A stretch of DNA of 15,728 nt from Halomonas sp. (lineage in GTDB: Bacteria; Pseudomonadota; Gammaproteobacteria; Pseudomonadales; Halomonadaceae): contig PWIZ01000065.1 in assembly GCA_003560175.1 (NCBI GenBank), positions 1 through 15,728 on the forward strand, read 5' to 3'. Shown piece after piece: positions 13,430 through 15,728 of the stretch (positions are counted from its first letter, which is position 1; every line of letters begins with the position of its first letter). Both the position numbers and the translations under genes were made by a program. The notes beneath the pieces were generated by a model that saw nothing but the letters and a program-made list of their open reading frames with translations, was not told the DNA's origin and made no database searches.

Positions 13430-13719
13430 TAGAACCAGCTCACCGTTTTCTGGGCCTCTTCGGTCAGGGTCAAGAACCCCTCGACATCGATCAGGGCCAC
13501 CGAAGGATCGCAAAGCGGCTCCAGGCCGCGGGCGACAAGGTCCTCCTCCTGGGCATAGAGACGCCCCTCGAGCGCTGCGAAGCGGTCGACCAGCGCCCCC
13601 AAGGCGCCCTGAACGCCGTCCTCGATCAGCAGCAATCGATCGTCCGGCCCCATTGCCGCCAGTGCCTGTCGATAGACCTCGCTGGTGGCCGGCGAGCGGT
13701 TGAGAATATGCAGCAGCAT
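13429..13719 (-). CDS. tusB: Sulfur relay protein TusB (DsrH family)
   Basis: TusB is a structural subunit of the cytoplasmic TusBCD sulfurtransferase. The 96-residue product matches E. coli TusB: MLLHILNRSPATSE at the start, DRLLLIEDGVQGAL in the middle, YAQEEDLVARGL and a C-terminal TVSWF. Its length is normal. A GGAGA ribosome-site-like sequence lies about ten bases before the start. It is 31 bp after tusC and overlaps tusE by one base, so it is part of the same operon. Confidence 0.92.
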   Translation of the reverse strand: MLLHILNRSPATSEVYRQALAAMGPDDRLLLIEDGVQGALGALVDRFAALEGRLYAQEEDLVARGLEPLCDPSVALIDVEGFLTLTEEAQKTVSWF

Positions 13720-13750
13720 CGTCGTGTGTCTCCGTGCGGTATCGCCACCC

Positions 13751-14134
13751 TCAGAAGGTCAGTACCAGTGAGTGTGTGGAGGCCAACTCGTCAAGCTCTG
13801 CGGCCTCCACCTCCCGGGCAGAGAGCATGAGCCCGTCGGCACGGAGTCCAAACAGGGCCAATGCCTCCGTCTCCACCAGCAGGGTATCGATATCATACAT
13901 CTCGAGCATCTCAAGCGTGGGCGAGGTGCCCTTCTGTCCCAGGGGACCGCTCTTCTGACCGGGTACCAGGGCGGTGACCCCCTCCCCCATGAACAGCAGC
14001 GTCACCCTGCGCCCGAAGGCTGCGGCCACCAAGGCGGCATCCAAGCCCTCGCGGAGCCAGCTGGTACCGTGGGGGCCGTGCCGTAGTATCACCAGCAGGT
14101 CGCCATCGACGCCTAGCGCCTTGTCATTTGCCAT
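13751..14134 (-). CDS. tusC: Sulfur relay protein TusC (DsrF family)
   Basis: TusC is the second subunit of the TusBCD complex. The 127-residue product matches the DsrF/TusC family: RHGPHGTSWLREGLDAALVAAAF, LLFMGEGVTALVPGQ, LEMYDIDTLLVE, and the C-terminal DELASTHSLVLTF. It starts nine bases after the tusD stop, with GAGGAG upstream on the minus strand, so the start is well supported. The N-terminus carries about 11 more residues than E. coli TusC. Confidence 0.92.
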   Translation of the reverse strand: MANDKALGVDGDLLVILRHGPHGTSWLREGLDAALVAAAFGRRVTLLFMGEGVTALVPGQKSGPLGQKGTSPTLEMLEMYDIDTLLVETEALALFGLRADGLMLSAREVEAAELDELASTHSLVLTF

Positions 14135-14143
14135 GACGTCTCC

Positions 14144-14539
14144 TCAGGGTCCAAAAGTCACCAGGCGGTCGCAACGCAGGCCGAGATCCACCAGCTGGCC
14201 GAGCCCGGTCAGCTCGAACGGCGGCGCGACGCTGTAGCCCTGTTTGCCATGTCGGGCGGCTTCACGCTCGTCGAGCAGGCCGCGGCGCAGGGCAGCGGCG
14301 ATGCAGATCTGGAGCGGCACGCCATGATCGGCGGCCAGTGCCGTCCAGCCATCTACCAGGTGAGGTTCGTCCTGGGGCGGCGCCGCAAGACGCGCGGCGT
14401 TGTGAACGCCGTCATGGTAGAAGAATACGCCCTCCAGCCGGTGACCTCGCTCTGCCACTGCCCTGGCAAAGCGCAGGGCGGAATGGGCGGCCTGGCTGCT
14501 GTAGGGCGCCCCCATCAGCAGAATCGCGTAGCGCATCAT
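14144..14539 (-). CDS. tusD: Sulfur relay protein TusD (DsrE family)
   Basis: TusD is the catalytic subunit of TusBCD; its conserved Cys takes sulfur from TusA as a persulfide. The product of about 131 residues matches E. coli TusD: MRYAILLMGAPYSSQAAHSAL, GVFFYHDGVHNA, and ICIAAALRRGLLDE, which holds the active Cys. Two adjacent ATGs (14539 and 14536) can serve as start; 14539 is better spaced from GGAG at 14551-14554. A GTG further out (14551) overlaps that site and is unlikely. It is the first gene of the tus operon and follows a hairpin after yccA. Confidence 0.92.
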   Translation of the reverse strand: MMRYAILLMGAPYSSQAAHSALRFARAVAERGHRLEGVFFYHDGVHNAARLAAPPQDEPHLVDGWTALAADHGVPLQICIAAALRRGLLDEREAARHGKQGYSVAPPFELTGLGQLVDLGLRCDRLVTFGP

Positions 14540-14562
14540 GGATATCGGCACTCCACAAACAG

Positions 14563-14588
14563 GCTGGCCCCGCCGAGGCGGGGCCAGC
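14563..14588 (-). terminator. GC-rich hairpin between yccA and tusD, possible weak terminator
   Basis: GCTGGCCCCGCC and GGCGGGGCCAGC form a perfect 12-bp inverted repeat separated by GA. On the minus strand it is followed by CTGTTTGT, a weak T-tract, and then by the tusD ribosome site. It may end yccA transcripts partially, letting some read through into tusDCBE. Confidence 0.6.
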
Positions 14589-14612
14589 CGAGGTCCTCGT
14601 TATCAGCAAGGG

Positions 14613-15281
14613 TCAGTCGCTGCTCATGATGCCCAGCAGCGATAGCAGGCTAATGAAGAGGTTATAGATAGAAACATACAGGGTAACGGTGGCGAGGATG
14701 TAGTTGGTCTCGACGGCCCGGTGCACAATCTCACTAGTCTGGTAGAGGATCGCCGCCGAGGCAAACAGCACGAAACCTGCTGAGACCATCAGCATCAGGG
14801 TCGGAATCTGAAAGACCAGACCCGCCACCATGGCCAGGATCAGTACGATGGCACCGGCCATCAGGAAGTTGCCCAGGAAGCTGAAATCCTTCTTGGAGAT
14901 CAGCGCCACAGCAGAGAGTCCGACGAAGGTCAGGCCAGTCATGGCCAGGGCGTTCATCACCAGGGCGGCACCGTTGGGCAGCGCCAGGTAGGCGTTGAGA
15001 ATCGGCCCGAGGGTGAAGCCCATGAAGCCGGTGAAGGCGAAGGTCGCCAGCAGTCCGGCGGCCGAGTTGGCGGTCTTGTGAACCAGAAACATCAAGCCGT
15101 AGGCGCCGATGAAGAACACGAAGATGTTCATACGCTCAACGCCCATGGTCATGGCCGCCCCGGCCGTAACCGCCGAGAACATCAGCGTCATGGCGAGCAG
15201 GCCATAGGTATTGCGCAGCACCTTGTTGGTGCCGATCGCCTGGCTCTGCGGGCGAGCTAGCTGTGTGTCTTGGTATGCCAT
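14613..15281 (-). CDS. yccA: Bax inhibitor-1/YccA family membrane protein
   Basis: This 222-residue inner-membrane protein belongs to the BI-1 family and resembles E. coli YccA, a substrate and modulator of the FtsH protease. About seven hydrophobic helices lie at roughly 25-46, 51-68, 75-96, 107-129, 138-158, 161-181 and 194-218. The C-terminal ETNYILATVTLYVSIYNLFISLLSLLG is the YccA hallmark. The paired Asp residues used as pH sensor in other BI-1 proteins are absent (YQTSEIV in place of a D), as in E. coli YccA. Its nearness to tusE matches E. coli, where yccA adjoins tusE. GGGAG lies about ten bases before the start; I found no clear promoter in the 91-bp gap upstream. Confidence 0.92.
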   Translation of the reverse strand: MAYQDTQLARPQSQAIGTNKVLRNTYGLLAMTLMFSAVTAGAAMTMGVERMNIFVFFIGAYGLMFLVHKTANSAAGLLATFAFTGFMGFTLGPILNAYLALPNGAALVMNALAMTGLTFVGLSAVALISKKDFSFLGNFLMAGAIVLILAMVAGLVFQIPTLMLMVSAGFVLFASAAILYQTSEIVHRAVETNYILATVTLYVSIYNLFISLLSLLGIMSSD

Positions 15282-15372
15282 GGTTTCAAGGCTCCCTGTT
15301 TATGGTTGGACGATGCAATAGAACTAGAATGCCGACTCGAAGTTCCCTGCGCAAGCCCTTGGCCGGGCTTAC

Positions 15373-15728
15373 TCAACGTTGATTCTCTGCACCGAGCAGG
15401 TGCAGGGCTACCTCCAAAGCCGTGGCGCAGACATCCTCTGTGGCGGTCGCGAAGGCCTCGAGGTCCATCCAACAGGCGTGGGTAGCGTCATCACCGGGCA
15501 TTGGCTCACCGGCTTGCCACGCCATCAGCATGACCACTACCACGTAGTGGAAGCGCAGCCGACCCTCCCTGTCACGTTCTATGATATCTAACGCAGTGAA
15601 CGGTTCATGGGCCATGGCATGAACGCCGGTCTCCTCGCGCAGTTCACGCTCCGCGGCATCGACAAGGCGTTCGCCCGGCTCCACCTTGCCACCCGGAAGC
15701 GCGAGCCGTCCGGCGTTGGGCGGGTTAC
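15373..15728 (-). CDS. Nudix hydrolase, N-terminus cut by the window edge
   Basis: The gene enters from the right edge; about 117 residues are visible (frame from 15726) and its true start lies outside. The Nudix box is complete: G-x5-E-x7-REL-x-EE-x-GV within LPGGKVEPGERLVDAAEREL and REETGV, which binds divalent metal and cleaves nucleoside diphosphate-X bonds. The preceding NPPNAGRLALPGGK resembles small ADP-ribose or nucleotide pyrophosphatases, but substrate cannot be read from this. A GTG at 15684 lies inside the box and cannot be the start. The gene points the same way as yccA, 91 bp upstream of it. Confidence 0.9.
   Translation of the reverse strand, partial: NPPNAGRLALPGGKVEPGERLVDAAERELREETGVHAMAHEPFTALDIIERDREGRLRFHYVVVVMLMAWQAGEPMPGDDATHACWMDLEAFATATEDVCATALEVALHLLGAENQR

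Noticed and set aside
15353..15370. AAGCCC/GGGCTT inverted repeat after the Nudix gene
   Set aside because: There is no T-tract on the minus strand, so a terminator is not supported.

Overview
The window is about 15.7 kb of GC-rich, gene-dense bacterial chromosome. Gene content points to a gammaproteobacterium: a tusDCB-tusE-acpH-yccA block, acidic proteins and a complete FDH-type molybdoenzyme locus. My best guess is Halomonadaceae (Halomonas-like), from overall resemblance and not from any database search. No tRNA, rRNA, CRISPR array, insertion sequence or phage gene is visible, and no stretch over 300 bases lacks a gene.

Layout. 1-197 is the 3' end of a histone-deacetylase-family amidohydrolase. 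342-974 is an XRE/cupin transcriptional regulator with a palindrome over its probable -10 box. It converges on fdhD (976-1830, minus). From 1941 to 10245 a plus-strand cluster builds a periplasm-facing, membrane-anchored formate dehydrogenase. In order it encodes a DUF3305 protein, a DUF3306 protein, a multi-cluster 4Fe-4S protein, a TorD-type chaperone, a small Tat-signal protein (FdhX type), the catalytic subunit FdhA (Cys, not selenocysteine), the iron-sulfur subunit FdhB and the cytochrome b subunit FdhC. A strong intrinsic terminator (10270-10298) closes it. A second plus-strand unit, DUF1244-moaB-moeA (10365-12462), follows and supplies molybdenum-cofactor steps. The moaB/moeA junction carries a 35-bp imperfect direct repeat that creates a 22-codon mini-ORF overlapping both genes.

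The right side is minus strand: yccA (Bax-inhibitor-1 family), then tusD, tusC, tusB, tusE and acpH, the sulfur relay for tRNA 2-thiouridine plus an ACP phosphodiesterase. The window ends in a Nudix hydrolase cut by the edge.

How the genes fit together. MoaB and MoeA act late in molybdopterin activation, FdhD sulfurates the cofactor, and the TorD-like protein probably escorts FdhA before Tat export. FdhA oxidises formate, FdhB passes electrons on, and FdhC delivers them to quinone. The functions of DUF3305, DUF3306, the 4Fe-4S protein and FdhX are not established; their position argues for maturation or electron transfer. I see no wholly new system. The most unusual items are the uncharacterised accessory block, cysteine arrangements in FdhD, FdhA and the 4Fe-4S protein, and the duplicated moaB/moeA junction.
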